This document shows positions 23,098 to 36,562 of a stretch of DNA of 64,000 bases, piece by piece (the stretch's first letter is position 1; every line of letters begins with the position of its first letter). The DNA lies in NCBI GenBank assembly GCA_034766995.1, contig CM068322.1, positions 11,440,810-11,504,809 of the forward strand, given 5' to 3'. Origin of the DNA: Acanthacorydalis orientalis (Eukaryota > Arthropoda > Insecta > Megaloptera > Corydalidae). Made by a program: the position numbers and the translations under genes. The notes beneath the pieces are model-generated. The model ran no database searches. It was given only the letters and a program-made list of their open reading frames with translations, and was not told the DNA's origin.

Positions 23098-23669
23098 TAT
23101 TTGGAGATTTTCTTATTAATTTCCAAAGAAAGAGTTTTAATTAATATCGTGACCATAAGTAGCTTAAAACTACTAATAGGCTATCGAAAAATAAATTTTG
23201 TGTATGTCAATATTTATGCACTAACAAAGAAATTAAGTGTTTTAATTCTAAATGTTTTCGTAAAGTCTATTCTTTATTCTTATTCTCAGTTTTTTCTATT
23301 TGCCTTTTTATTGAATAATACACTTTGTTTGTTTACTGTTTTATTAACTTTTATTAGAAAGAGTTATTAGTTTATTTATTTTTCAATTCAAATTACAATT
23401 GAAATTGGATTTTTTAAGCAATAATCTTATTTTTAAACGATAGAATATATGTTAAACATTTTGATTTATATTGACATTCTCTGTTAAGTAGTTTATTGAT
23501 TAACTGCTTAGATTTGAACGCTTTGTCTATTTTTCGGTAATTGCAATTATGCTTAGTATAACATATAGATAAACTTAGTTAATAACTTACATGTTTTAAG
23601 ATAAAATTATTAATATATCAACTATTAATGTGATAAAACTATATCAAATTTGATATAATTTTATTAATA
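23098..23669. other. AT-rich sequence, no gene seen
   Basis: An open frame at 23101-23370 begins at the edge of the MITE and is Phe/Leu/Ile-rich. It has no recognised similarity. Confidence 0.55.
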
Positions 23670-24734
23670 TTGGAATTGAAAGCACTTGAAGAAAACGGAA
23701 TTGCTAACACATATATCAACGCTGTAAAATTACTGTACAAACAAGCAAAAAGTAAAATAAAAATCGGTCATACCTACTCCTCAGAATTCGAAGTTAGTAA
23801 AGGAGTAAGACAGGGCTGTCCTCTGTCCCCGATTCTGTTTAATATTTTCATGACATATGTCCTAAGAAATTGGAGTAGGAAATGCAGTACAATGGGTATC
23901 AATACTGGAGATGGGATCATACACACATTACTCTTCGCCGACGACCAAGTGGTAATGACAGAGGACACACAGGATATAGAGTATATGATGAGAAAACTAA
24001 TAAAGGAATTCGAAATCTGGGGGCTGCAAATTAACAAAAAGAAAACACAAGACATGGTCATTAGGGCAAACGGTCGGAACATCGAGACGGAAAAAGGTAC
24101 CATCAAAACAACCTCCCAATACAACTATCTTGGCATTACACTAACATCAGATGGATCAGATCAAAAGGACATACTGAATAAAATTGGGAAAGGGAGGGCC
24201 ATTACTAGCAAGCTGCATTCCGTAATATAGAGTATGGACATCTCGTTAAAAACAAAAAAACAATTATTTCAATCATTCGTAGAGAGCTGTGTCATTTACG
24301 GGTCGGAAGTTTGGACTCTAAACGCGAACATGAAAAGAAGGATTGAAGCGATGGAGATGAACTTCTGGAGACGATGCTGCCAACACACGTTACTTGACCA
24401 CGTTAGAAACGAAGAAATTAGGAAGAAGAGCAACGCCAAAATCCCAATAACGTGCACTATAGAAAAGAAACAGCTGTTATGGTATGGACATATGAAGCGA
24501 ATGGAAAGGCAGAGAATACCAAATATAGCCTGGAATTGGGTCCCCTCAAGAAGAAGAAAAAGAGGACGGCCAAGGAGACAATGGCACGAAGGCATAAGAA
24601 CCGCCATGAGAAGATGGGACGTAGAGGAGATTGAGGTTCACGACAGAAGCACATGGCGAGCGAGATGCGGGAAATGGCCAGAGGCCGTATACACACCGCT
24701 CATAGAGAGAGAATTAAAAGTTTTATACATGTGA
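23670..24734 (+). pseudogene. RTE-like LINE reverse transcriptase, 5'-truncated, one internal stop
   Basis: One reading frame of about 355 codons covers the second half of a non-LTR reverse transcriptase and its C-terminal tail. Seen in order: VSKGVRQGCPLSPILFNIFM (palm/fingers), TLLFADDQVVM holding the catalytic F-A-D-D box, WGLQINKKKTQ, YNYLGITL, then after a TAG at 24228-24230 the tail YGSEVWTL, MKRRIEAMEMNFWRRCC, WYGHMKRMERQRIP, RRRKRGRPRRQWHEGI, and a W-R-R-C-type end. The order and tail (GH-KRM, GRP-W) suit RTE-like elements of insects. Endonuclease and the first half of the RT are missing, so it is 5'-truncated as is usual for LINE copies. Apart from the stop the frame is open, so the copy is fairly young. 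The frame has no ATG at its left edge. No poly(A) or clear target duplication is visible. Confidence 0.88.
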
Positions 24735-24746
24735 TTCCGATGATAT

Positions 24747-24977
24747 GTTGTTGGGATAGACTTTATCCTTTTGGATCATTTGAATGACAGTTCTCCACTA
24801 TAAGCTTCAGAAAGTGAGTCAACTACAAGAAGTTTTTAGAGTAGTCTTTAAAACTTGTCGACTCGTCCTTAAACCCCAAATAATCAACCAATCATCTAAA
24901 ATCTGACACACATTCTTTATCTTATAGTGCAGAATAGGCACTCAGATGATTAAAAAGGAGGAGATTACCAGGACAAC
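24747..24977. mobile_element. Small inverted-repeat element (MITE), copy 2
   Basis: The left end GTTGTTGGGATAGACTTTAT, continuing with CCTTTTGGATCATTTGA, is an imperfect inverse of the right end, which reads GTTGTCCTGGTAATCTCCTC, then CTTTTTAATCATCTGA on the other strand. Both resemble the ends of 2150-2310. It lies 12 bp after the LINE frame ends and may have landed in the LINE 3' tail. No coding sequence. Confidence 0.5.
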
Positions 24978-25539
24978 GCATTTTGATTACTATTGCAATT
25001 TCACAAGATTTAACAAATATGATCTTATTAACAAATGAAACAGTCACTAAATTGTCTGCATGTAATGACGTAACAAACTTTTTAAAATGTTGAAATAATA
25101 TTTATTACATAATTCTGTATAAATAATAAAATGTAATAGTTGAATAGCTGAAAATGGATGTCTAATACGATTTCAAAAAAATAATTATGTTTTCTTTATC
25201 AGATCACAACATTTTGTAGTGTGATCAAAAAACTTTAAGTATATCTTTTTAAAAAGAATTATCTTTTCTATAATATTTAACTTAGATAGAATTTTACTTA
25301 ATTTGGAATTTCTTGTGTAGTAATTTCTTATAATTCGTTTCTCTTTTTAATGTAAAATAGTTACATAATGAGGTAAAAATACATTTTATTCCCTTTTATA
25401 TTTCTATTACTCTTCTTTCTCGTCTCTCTCTTTCTATAATTACCTATATCTATATATTTTTCTATCTATCTATCTATATATATATATATATAAGGATAAT
25501 TTTCTATACCAAAAAAATAATTGTAAATCTGCATTAAAA
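24978..25539. other. AT-rich sequence; CTAT/TA microsatellite 25446-25492
   Basis: No gene recognised. A CTAT-type run passes into (TA)n shortly before the next island. Confidence 0.6.
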
Positions 25540-26034
25540 TAGACAGATCCGTCAACACCCTGCGGCAATGAAAGAACGCACACCCCGAAGCACATATCCC
25601 TGGCAGTAGTATTAAATTATTCAATTTTCGATCGATTCTTATTTAATGTACAAAATACTACTAATGGCTCTCTGAATCCCCATTTTAAAAATTCAAATTG
25701 CCTATTATCGATAACCGTGTTGACTGCCGTAATAAATTGTATTAAGCACTTGTCTGATGTCAAATGATTCGTTTAAACTCGGAGACACGCCTCGTCCCGT
25801 CCGTTGAACGTATAAAAACTAACCCCCCTCGATAACATTTATGTTCGGCGTAATCTATTTTGTATACAGAGATGCGTATAACAACTTTTTAAACTTTCCC
25901 TCGGACGAAGTTAACACGCGCAGAACTTTAAGTATTCAACTAGAACGGTTGTCATTATCTCACGAACGCGTTATAAAACGAGAAATAATATACTTTTTTT
26001 TTTTTGAAAAAGAACCGCTTGAAATTGAGTTTTA
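25540..26034. other. GC-richer unique island, no coding match
   Basis: Complex sequence with CpGs and an ATCGATAAC motif. The open frame 25841-26035 shows no similarity. Likely non-coding; function unknown. Confidence 0.4.
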
Positions 26035-29000
26035 ATGTACTACTACTTTGATGAGTTGTACTAAAGTTTTCTCTTATTTCTAGCGATGAGAGGAATTTGA
26101 TCTGGCTTCTTTGTAGCTACTATATAAATTCTTTGATTCATTTTTATTTCTTTTATTACTTTTTAATATGGAAGTTTCAAAAAATATGGAAGTTTAAATG
26201 GTTAAAGATAATATTTCATAAGATGATTTATGTGAATAAAATTTGAAATAGAATTTATACATTAGTAGAAGGAAATAATTATGAATATTAAATGAAATTA
26301 GTATGTCAAATATATAAAAGCAATTTTTAATAAAAAATATTAAAAAAATAATAAAATTTCAGTACGGATACACAGAGAGACAATCCATTTTATATGCAAA
26401 GTAATAGACAATTTTAATTTCATTTTTTTTAATTAGGGAAAGAGTAAATAAAAAGTCACAAAATAACTATACATTCGTCTAAAAAATACAGACATAAGTG
26501 ATTTAGTTATTTGTTATTGTATACTTTTTAAGATTTAATCATATGATACTCAAGAATTAAAAAAAAGTTTATATCATATTCTTACTTAAAGCACAATAAA
26601 ATACAGGTTAAAATATTAAGAAGAAATTTCGAAGGTACTGTAAATGAATGAACGATATTCTATTTAATTGATAGTATTCTAAATTTTGTTCAGATAACAA
26701 TTAAATAAATATTTTATGATCAGTTGGAAAATTAATAAAATATTATTTTTTTTTAAAACCGCAAGATATGATTGAAAACAAATCAAATGGATAGTTGACT
26801 AAAAATATTTGCTTTAATGGTAAGTAAGAGAAAAATGATTAAATCTCCTGGTGATTTCCATTTTTTAGGATCGCAAACTCAAGTAATTCAAAAGAATGAA
26901 AACCAACAGAAGAACACATCAACGGGACACATGTATGAAAAAAAACAATTGTGATTTTGACAATTGATTTTGTTTTTAAAATTGATTTATAATAGTCAGA
27001 AATTAAATGGTCCTTAATCTATAAATATGTAGAAAAAACCTTATATCTTAGTAGCTAGATACAAAAATATAAGGTATCTAGAGTATAAAGGCATCACCAT
27101 TGAAATGAACATAAGGAACAATCAAAAATGTTCAATAGTTATTGAATATTTTAATTAGAAAAAGTTGTTGTGGTTTATAGAGAAAGTGAAAATTCATTTG
27201 TGAAAATATAAAGTTTCTTTAGATTTGATAAAATTTAAGTCAAATTAAATTTGTCTTTAAAAAAATATTTTTGTTTCAGTTTATCTGTAACTTATTTATT
27301 TTTTTAAAAAAATATTTAATGTGAATAAAAGACTCGGGTTATTGACCACATGCAAGATAAATATTAAAAGCTAGTGTAGTCTTAGTGAAATGTAAAAAAA
27401 TAGAATAAATTAGTTTATTTGAAAAATAATAATATACATCACTAATTTGTGTTTTTAAAACAATTAATATTTGTTCAACATGAGTAGAATTACATAAAAG
27501 AGTTATTACTTCATATTATTTAGGTAAGAATTGACATAAGTGTAAAATTAAAACAGAAAATTTGAGAAAAATGTCGGTAATTATTTAATTTTCAATACAA
27601 CCGTGAAGGAGAACAATGAATTTTGTATTATGGAATTATTCTTTTCTGTACTTGCTTTCATCGAGGACTGAACAGGGAATATTTATTGATTTTTCCAAGG
27701 TAGTTGTATTCTATTAACATGTATTACCTTTTTTTATATATTTAAAAATAAAACAAGCAATTTCCAATATTGAAGACATAAAAAAGTACTAAAACATTGG
27801 CAGTGTCTAGAAAAAATGTCCTTCTTTGAAATAGTTATTATTTACATTAACCAATTCAGTTATATGGGTATTAATTCGGCCTTGAAAATTATTATGTTTT
27901 ATTGAAGAAGAAATATTATTGATTAAAGGGAAATTTTCTTTCTGTTTCATTTAATTCTCCGTATTTCAATCATTATAAAACTATTAAATATTTTCTTCAT
28001 TTGTCAAAAGAATTGAAAACGTACAAAATACAAATATATTAAAATAATTGCATTTACTATTAATGTATTAATATCTCATGTATATATGGTTTTCCGTCAG
28101 AAAATAAGAATTTATAATTGATAAGTACTAATTTTTATATTTTTATTTCAGAAGTTTATTTATTTGTTCAAAAGTGTTTAATTATTGATTATTTGGGATA
28201 CGTTTATAATTAAGATTGTTATCTCTCAAACACAAATAATATTTATAATACCCTCGATTGTAAAGTAAGGTTTCAATCACCTTTATTTGAACTTAAAGAA
28301 AACAAAATGAATAAATATTAAAAAATTGAAAATTAGCGATAAAACACTCATGAACTGAACTATTATAATTAATGTACTTTGATCTGACAATACAAATAAA
28401 TAGAATAAAATAACCTCTAAGTTTTTCAACAAGAAAGAATTTAATATTTAAAACACTTCAAGCTTTTATGGGGCTTTGTGGATTTTTGAGGTGTAACTCG
28501 TTAAAATAAGCGCACAAACAAATCCATGCAGTTGGTTTTGCGTAAAAAACAAATTACAATATAAAAATAAAGAAAAAATCTTCCTTAATATATTTTTTCT
28601 TTTTAATAAAAAAAATAAAACTGAAGCTCTGTATTTATAAATATTTTAAAATATTTTTTAAGAAGCTGTTAATTGAAAACACATTTTTAACAGTTTTAGA
28701 TAAACTTCTTTTGGAAATAAATAATACATATTATTTTATATAAATGTTTGGTCATAAATTATTAATAGTTAAACTTGATTAATGTTATTATTTGTAGAGG
28801 TGATCGATAACAATTGATTTTTGCTATTAATTATAAATTCTTATCTGTATAATAAGTCTTATATCTTATATGCTAGAAATAAATCAGTTTGAAAATAAAC
28901 GTTTTCTAAATGAAATAAAATTTAAAAAATGATTAAGGATGACTGCTTAATTCACAAAAAAATTCAGATTCTCGGAGTTTCACTTTTTTTCATCTTTTAT

Positions 29001-29257
29001 TCGAATATTTGGATACATATGTAAGTGTATGAAATTAAGACATTTTTTTAAACGAATATTTTAATTTAATAATTATAATACTATTTTTAATATTACTACG
29101 AAAAACATTTATCATTTCTCAGTATATTTTCAATTTAAATATTTCTTTTAGTATAAGTAATATTTTCAAAGGATTAACCATGATTTAATAAAAATCAATA
29201 GAGTTAGTCATATTCTTTATAAATGAGATACGTTAGACAGGAATACTTCTGGAGTAA
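26035..29257. other. 3.2-kb AT-rich desert
   Basis: No open frame of note, no transposon protein, no long microsatellite and no convincing inverted repeat. It is the longest plain stretch of the window. Confidence 0.6.
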
Positions 29258-29349
29258 TTAGATTGGTAGAAAAATAATCGCGGTTTATGATCTTTAAATT
29301 CATATACATTTTCCTCAGTTAATAATTAATTTAATTAATTGAAATAAGC

Positions 29350-30344
29350 AACATTAAAATTGACACATATTCACCAATTAATTATAAGTTTATTTATTTC
29401 GGTGGTGTAAAATTCGAAGTTCTGGAGTTGATAAAATCTCGAAATGCATTTTCCGTAGTAGGTTTGTTGTTGCAGACCTTACCCCGAAAGAAGTTGAAGA
29501 AATGTTGTAAAAGCGATAATCTGTTGCCGAGATGTTTGTTGAGTATGGTGGATGAGGCAATGATTGGTCAATGTTTTATAGCCCAATTCATTCAACTTTT
29601 GAAGGGTCAATCGTGTGACGTGTGATTGTGATTGATTACTGGAGTTATAGGGCGCTTCGACAGATAAGGTCATTAGCGCCCGAATTAATTAAAAACCATA
29701 CCCGTTAACGCACTTGTGTTCGAACCACTTCTTAATTCGAACGCTAAAGTATGAGTGCCAAACGTTTAAAAGAATTTCATTAAAACAATAGTTCTCTCAG
29801 TGAGAGATAAAACACACATAAGAAACTGGACTAGTAAAATACCTAATCTTGATTGGAAAATGCGTACAAATATAATAAAACGAGATGAATCTCTTGAGGA
29901 CAATAAAACATTTAAAATACTGTGATACGATATTAGGATTTACAGGGTTTTTAATGAAAAACACGTCAAAAACAGACATGTGGTCGCCTACTGTCGTGCA
30001 GCAGGATTTAACTTTTTTGCTTTTAATTTTTCTAGCTGTTTTAAGTAGTCCAAAACTGTTGGATGACTACGCCTAACTTTAGTGTTAGCTCTTGAATTGT
30101 TATGCATGGTTCTGATTCAAATAATTCCTTCCCTTGGACGTTATGAACTGAAAAAGGATGGCCACAACCTTTTCTATCTTCAAAGCTCTAGTCCATAGTA
30201 CGAACTTTTTAGAATCGCCATTGCACTGTACATTTCTGAACAGTACCTATACTAAAAGCTTTGTTTAGTTTACGAACAGTTTCTACTGCCTTACCTCCAG
30301 TTTTGAACTCATACAAAAATTTCTCTTATTTGCTTCTTTTCCAT
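29350..30344 (-). pseudogene. Mariner (DD34D-type) transposase relic
   Basis: Starts at ATG 30342-30344 with MEKKQIRE and an N-terminal helix-turn-helix (FKTGGKAVETVRKLNKAFS-like). Remnants of the second HTH (TIQELTLKLGVVIQQFW-like) follow. The centre is badly eroded. The C-terminal third is readable again: HVTRLTLQKLNELGYKTLT, a frame-shifted PPYSP-LSATDY-FFKH block, then RDFINSRTSNF. The segment expected to hold the second catalytic aspartate (D-N-A-R-P-H) is disrupted at the inserted hairpin repeat. Many stops; not functional. Confidence 0.82.
29636..29682 (+). repeat. Dispersed 47-bp hairpin repeat, copy B, inside a mariner
   Basis: The best-preserved palindrome of the four: GGGCGCTTCGACAGATAAGG, then TCATTAGCGCCC, with GGGCGCT pairing with AGCGCCC. 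It interrupts the mariner coding region near the catalytic D-N-A-R-P-H motif, so it arrived there after the mariner did or arose within it. Confidence 0.65.
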
Positions 30345-30538
30345 CTTTAATTCGATAATCTAATTTGAAACAAAATTAATAATAAAACTAAAGTCAATGT
30401 TACCAAAATACGGACCGAAATGCACTGTAAAATGATTATGATGACCTTACATGAACATGATAAAATGACACTTTCATTGAAAAAAATTAAGGTGAGTTTA
30501 GAAAACAAAAACCGCAATTATTTTCCTACCAACCTAAT

Positions 30539-30849
30539 AATACATTGAAAAAATATTGTACTGTTAGGATTTATTTCATTTTTACAAATAATATTATTAT
30601 TATTAGATTTATAAGTAGTAATTAAATCGTTCATTTTACATTAGAACAGTTGTATAACGATTCAGAAGGAAACATATATTCAACTTGTAATATATATATA
30701 TATATATTTGTGGATATGTACGTATGGATGGATTTAATATACTAATTTGCTTCATAAGACATAAATGTTTATTTTTATTAGATCATGTTTGCCGAAAACC
30801 AGGTTTTAAATTTTTTCTAAAATAGAATAAGTCAGACTCTTCGACGAAT
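30539..30849. other. AT-rich sequence with (TA)n at 30688-30709
   Basis: No gene recognised. Confidence 0.6.
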
Positions 30850-31440
30850 TGAAAAATGAACGTAAACCATATAAAAAGAACGTATCCGCGGTGCCTCCTC
30901 ACGCATTTCGAACTTCATCAAGTACTGATACAAACTGCCCATCATGTTCTGATAAAATAAACTATGCATGGAAAACCTTTAAAGTTTCTCGTCAGAAGCG
31001 CTATATAATGCGAGGGAGTGCTGATAGGTTACCTGTACATTTCGTAATAAAACTTAACGACTGTACTTAAGGCACCAATTAATGTTAGATAAGGTCGAAC
31101 AGTAAAACATGTCAACTGCCTCTGTACGGTAAAGAACATCTACGGCGATAAGCATTTGCTTCATTTTCAAGTGAAAAGACCGAGTTCGATCGTGAAAGAG
31201 CTTCGAGTCTTAATATTCGTTTCTTTTACACAGAGCATCGGTCGACGTAATTCTTTTCCGATCGTATCAAGTCGCAGATATCGGTATTCGCGGATATCCG
31301 ACGTAGCAGTTCATATAACGTTATTGCTTATCCAAGTTTCCGATGCAATTGGGATTCATTCATCACGGAAATTGTGTATTTGCAATCGTATAAAATATAC
31401 GTTGTGTGGTATGTTATAAAACGTTTACATAGTTTGCCGT
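30850..31440. other. GC-richer unique island, no coding match
   Basis: Complex sequence with CpG sites and ATCGGTATTCGCGGATATCC near 31280. Two short open frames (30849-31070 and 31156-31419) have no recognised similarity and no obvious splice partners. Confidence 0.4.
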
Positions 31441-31623
31441 TTTAGATTCGATTTGTGAGACTCGTGCTTGAAACAATGTTTGAATTATGCTATATTTCAT
31501 ATAAGTTTATGATTAATACACACAGGGACAATATATATATATATATATATATAAACAATATAAAAAAATAATGTTTACTTTATTAATAGGATAATAATTT
31601 TAATTTCTAAAAAATTAAAATTT

Positions 31624-31662
<39 letters not shown>

Positions 31663-32410
31663 CAATTAATTTAAGTAGGAAGTTTTTTTCGTTCCTATTA
31701 TTTAAATTTTGCAACATTTTTTTTCAAAAGAAATAGTTACATTTGTTAATTTCAAACCTTATAATTTTTGTTCATAGATTCTATGACATATTTTTGGTTC
31801 GAATTAGGAGTTTGAAATTTTTTGTCAATTTCACAAAAAAAATTTATAGAAATTGTTAAAAAAATATCACAATGTTGTGCCTTTTATATGAACATATTTT
31901 TTAATTGTGAGATTCTTGCAATAACTGACGGAACTCTGGAATTCTACGAAGTGAATTTCGTCAAGTGGATACGTTAAGACGTATGAAAATTGCTCCACTT
32001 TTTAAAGATAACTACCGACCGACAGAACTTTCAGGTACTTTTCAATTCATAATGATTCAGAAGTCCATTAATGCTGGATCATTAATTTCCTCTAATAAAT
32101 ATAAGAGTAGAAGTGATGGAGAGTAATGAAAATTAAAGTAATTGCTAGCAGAATTGTTGAATTAATTTCAATAAATGTACTGTTAAATTAATTCGAGTTT
32201 GTCTTTCTAATAAAAATCAATTTGAGAATTTATTAGAAAATAAAGTTATTATTTTAGGTAACCAGTTGTAGGTAATTTGAGAAATGAAATAATGAAGATA
32301 TAATTGTAGAATATTATGTCTGCAATTATGTATACTCGTATATATTGACTGGATATTTTTATCTTTTGAGCCATTTACAAATGTTAATATACTAAAATTT
32401 AATCTCATTT
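31441..32410. other. AT-rich sequence with microsatellites
   Basis: (TA)n at about 31530-31552 and (CA)n(TA)n at about 31624-31663. No gene recognised. Confidence 0.6.
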
Positions 32411-32413
32411 AAT

Positions 32414-32456
<43 letters not shown>
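32411..32456. repeat. (CT)n(TA)n microsatellite
   Basis: CTCTCTCTCTC followed by TA repeats. Confidence 0.95.
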
Positions 32457-32459
<3 letters not shown>

Positions 32460-32468
32460 GTATGAATA

Positions 32469-32675
32469 TAGAATGACTCAACTTAGGCTTCCACATAAAA
32501 GTATTAAAAAACGCGAAAAATAAAAAAGACATGTTATCCTCCATTTAGTATTGCAGTTCAATTGTATTTTAGTATTAAATGAAAGTAAAATTCTTAATAA
32601 AAAATAACATGACTTTTCTTTATCTCTGTGCTCCCTTTTAATACTTCAGTGCGGAAGCCTAAATTGAATTACCTG
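32469..32675. mobile_element. About 205-bp MITE with long inverted repeats
   Basis: The left arm GACTCAACTTAGGCTTCCAC, then AT-AAAAGTATTAAAA, is the inverse of the right arm TTTTAATACTTCAGTGCGGA, then AGCCTAAATTGAATTACCTG. Similarity between the arms continues inward (GACATGTTAT on the left, ATAACATGAC on the right), so the element is nearly all inverted repeat. The right end, read outward as TA-CAGGTAATTCAATTTAGG, recalls Tc1/mariner-type CAGG ends with TA targets. No coding capacity. Confidence 0.75.
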
Positions 32676-33327
32676 TATATTACAGAGAGTGTAGATTACG
32701 ATTTAATGTATAAAATATCACGTCACTATTTGTATTAATTGGTTTGTTACAAATGCTATTTTTATTTTTAGATATTTTTAATAAATTATAAATTACTCCT
32801 ATAATATATAAGAATGATTTTAATGGGTTTAAAATTGAATATAACATGTTACTTGAACATTTACGAAAGGTTGAAGACTGCTGAGGTAGTTAATTATTCG
32901 TGTGATTCATCAGAAACAAGATTATCAGAACAATAAATAAAACATTAATTGGAAAATTTTGCTATCAAAGTTCGTACGTACGAAAATTTTTAATTTTTAT
33001 TAATTAGTGGTTATCTTTACAGTTTTGCTATATAAATCGAATAAAATAGTCTTAATTAGAATTGAGTTATTTGCGATTTTAGGACGCTTCGAAAGTTAAG
33101 GTCATTAGTGGATGTCTTGATTAGAAAATTTTGTTTTGTTGAAACTTTTTTCTCTTATGCATAGATATAAAATATAATTATTTTTACATATTTTACGTGT
33201 AAAACTTTTCTTAAAAATAAATATGGTCAGTGAAATATGAAGTAAAAATTGAATATTAGGTATAAATAGTATTTTTTATTTTTTTGTTAATAGAAATTTA
33301 TAATTAAAAATATACTATATGTGTTTT

Positions 33328-33362
<35 letters not shown>

Positions 33363-33761
33363 CGAGTATATATATATATATGTATATAACGAAAACGTTT
33401 TTAATGTTTGCAGGAAAAAGTCAGAATTACACATATATCTATTATAAGAGAAATGCATTTATTTCAAATAGTTATTAGTAAATGCATAACGCAATCATAT
33501 TTTGAATTAACTATATACATGAAGAAATAATCGATTGATATAATATTTACTAGTCACAAACACACGTTTCAAGATATAAATCATCAATAATAATTATACA
33601 TATGTCTAATGCTACTTATTTGTAAATATACGATTAGAATTTCTTCCGTAAATATGATTTGCTACTCGGCGAATATATACAATGTTACAATTAATATTTT
33701 TTTAGAAAAAGTAATGACTAAATATAAACATTAAATACATAAATGTATATAGATATATGTT

Positions 33762-33823
<62 letters not shown>

Positions 33824-36562
33824 AATTCAGCTTGTCAACTGTAAGCGATTCATAATTTCCATATTCTTACAAAATTTTATTCCAGCGAAAAATTGTTTTA
33901 TCTAATGAAAAATCACTAGATGCTTCTGAAATTTTTTTCATATTATAATATGAAATAGGTACAAAATTTCTACATACATTTATAGCTGAAATATTGTACA
34001 CTTCCTGAAAATATTTATAATTTAAAAGCTGTATACAACTTAGGCGAATTATAAGAAATATAATTAAAAAATAAATATGTGTAGAATAATTCAAAAAGAA
34101 ACAAATATAGAAATAATTATTAATAATTTGAAAATGAAGTTAAAAAATCACCATATCCTTGAACTGGTTTAAGTTCGTAGTATAAAATGAAGTCTCCAAG
34201 AACGGAAATAAAAATTTTCATAGATTAAATACAGATTAAGGTAAAGGTTATCGGATTAATATAAGTATTGGGTGTATAAATTCATTCGGTGGCTTTTTAT
34301 AGAAATGAATGTTTATGGAAAACATTTTTATACTCAAAATATTTCTCATTATTTTATATAATTTTGCCCCATCTGACGGGTAACTGGCGAATTCATTGTC
34401 AAATTTTTTTTTTAATTTGCAAATATAATTCGAAAACAAGATATTTACTATTTTTAATTTCGATTTCATTTATTTACTTTATAAATAATGATACTTTTAC
34501 AATTTTCGACACTTAAAAGAGATCAAAAAGTAACTATTATTTTTCTTGAATATATTTAATATTAAATATATTGATTCCAAAAATGATTGATTTGTTTATC
34601 TAAAATTAATCAATGATAATGCCCAGTTTTAATGCTAGCTTTTGAAGAATATCTCTTCAATACCAGCAACAGGTTTGTGTTAATGAAAGTTCAGTGGCTG
34701 TTTTTTTTTAAAAAAAATGTTCCTTTGAGAAAACTTTATATATAAGAACATATGGAACCTATACACACTAAAAAGTGATTCAATCCAATTGAAAAGCTAA
34801 GAATGAAGGGTAGTTATTAATTTAAATATTTTTTTAAAAATAAACTTTTTATTTACTTTTAAAGTTAAACAATATGAGACTTGTGATAAGTGTTTAATTA
34901 TTTATTAATCATCATAGATGTGATTAATAATTTTTAATTCGCAATTATTGTAAATAAATGGAAAGATAAAAAAATATTTTGAATAGGAAGATTCTATTTG
35001 AATAATAAAATCAAAATTTGTCATCAAAACTAAACATCAAATTGATGTAAATAAAAAAATAACTATTTAAATTGTACAGTAATGGGTTTCTCGTACTTTT
35101 TTAAATATTATGTAATATGAACTATTTTTTATTATGACATTTGCACCTTGCATGATTCTCATGTGAACTAAATCACTTAAGGTAGTTATCTCACAAATTA
35201 AATCATAATTAAGGGTTGTTGCAGAGAAGCGGTTTATTAGGAAGGGTGTTGACTAACATTGTGAGTATGAATTATGATACATGTCATATTTCATTAAAGA
35301 AAAGCGATTGTCTCGTGTTGAATTAACTAATAATGAAGTTATGGTGTGTATAAATAAATAACAACAATGTATTGACATTAGTATTGTACTTTAGTATATT
35401 TAATTTTTTTATGTTATGTAATTATTAATATATTTTATACAAAATATAGATTTTCAATAACATTTTTATAAATTTCAAGTTAAAATTTAATTTTAAAATG
35501 TAATTATAAAAAAATAATATTCAATAATATATATTTGCGAATTTATTTATAAATTTATCATTGTATTTACCTAATTAAACAAAATGTAGATCATTTATAT
35601 TATTGTATATTTAATTTTTTAGATAAAAATTAGAATTATTAAACATTATTTACATTTTTCATTATACATTCTCAAATCAATCGAATAAATATTGTAATAA
35701 AATTAAGTAAAACTCTATATCCAAAAATATGTTATATTGTTTATAGGAGTCTTTTTTGTATGAAATGTCATACAATAGATATTTATTTTCACTTCAAAGT
35801 CTGTAAAATCTGAATAATGAAGTAATATACAAGTATTTGTGACGATTCTTATCCGTATTTATGATTTATTCGAATATTATAGTTTGAATATATTTAATGA
35901 AACTTTTTTAATAATATTTATTTATACAAAATATGTTATATTTATATATATTGTAAAATTTTATACTTATATCAAGTTGTATATTAGAATTTATTCTAGT
36001 ATAATGTGTTTTAATTGATTACTTACAATGACACAACCATTTTTAATTCAGTTTTTGAAAAAAAAAAACGATACTTTTAGAGATGATCATATATATTTAA
36101 AGTAGTTTTTTTTCAAGAAACTTCCTTGGTAATAGTTATTTTTTACTTTGTGTTATCTTTAAGAATATTTATTTATTATTAATACCAAACATGTTTTTAA
36201 GATTAACTAAAAATTAGTATTTTATCACTATGCAAAATTAAGTAAAAGTTTAATGTGATATATGTTTATTTTTTCCAATTAAACGTTATTAAGTTATGAT
36301 TTTTATCAATCATATTATTTAGTTTATTGACTTATAACATCTGAATGATTTTTTTATAATACTGACATATTTTTTATGCGGTCTTGTTTCTTTTGCATTT
36401 TTCAAAATCAATAATCACTTCTCTTTGAGTTTTATATAATCCATATAATAATATAACATGAGTTTGAAAACAAATACGTTTGAAATTAAAATTAATATTT
36501 TTTTGCAAATGATACAATAATTCAATATTTGTGGAAAAATATATACAGCGTTAATTATTATC

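Larger units (their letters stand above)
29258..30538 (-). mobile_element. Full-length mariner, inactive
   Basis: The ends are TTAGATTGGTAGAAAAATAA at the left and, on the opposite strand at the right, TTAGGTTGGTAGGAAAATAA followed by TTGCGGTTTTTG. At 1281 bp it has the normal size for mariner. The transposase is on the minus strand and broken (next entry). A copy of the dispersed hairpin repeat lies inside at 29636-29682. It is the only full-length member here of the family whose deleted forms lie at 12.2, 52.5 and 55.2 kb. Confidence 0.88.

Noticed and set aside
23774..24124. Minus-strand open frames across the LINE reverse transcriptase
   Set aside because: Shadows of the plus-strand RT frame; the same holds for 24296-24696.
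32880..32900. Resemblance to a let-7 start (TGAGGTAGT)
   Set aside because: Only nine bases match and there is no hairpin around them.
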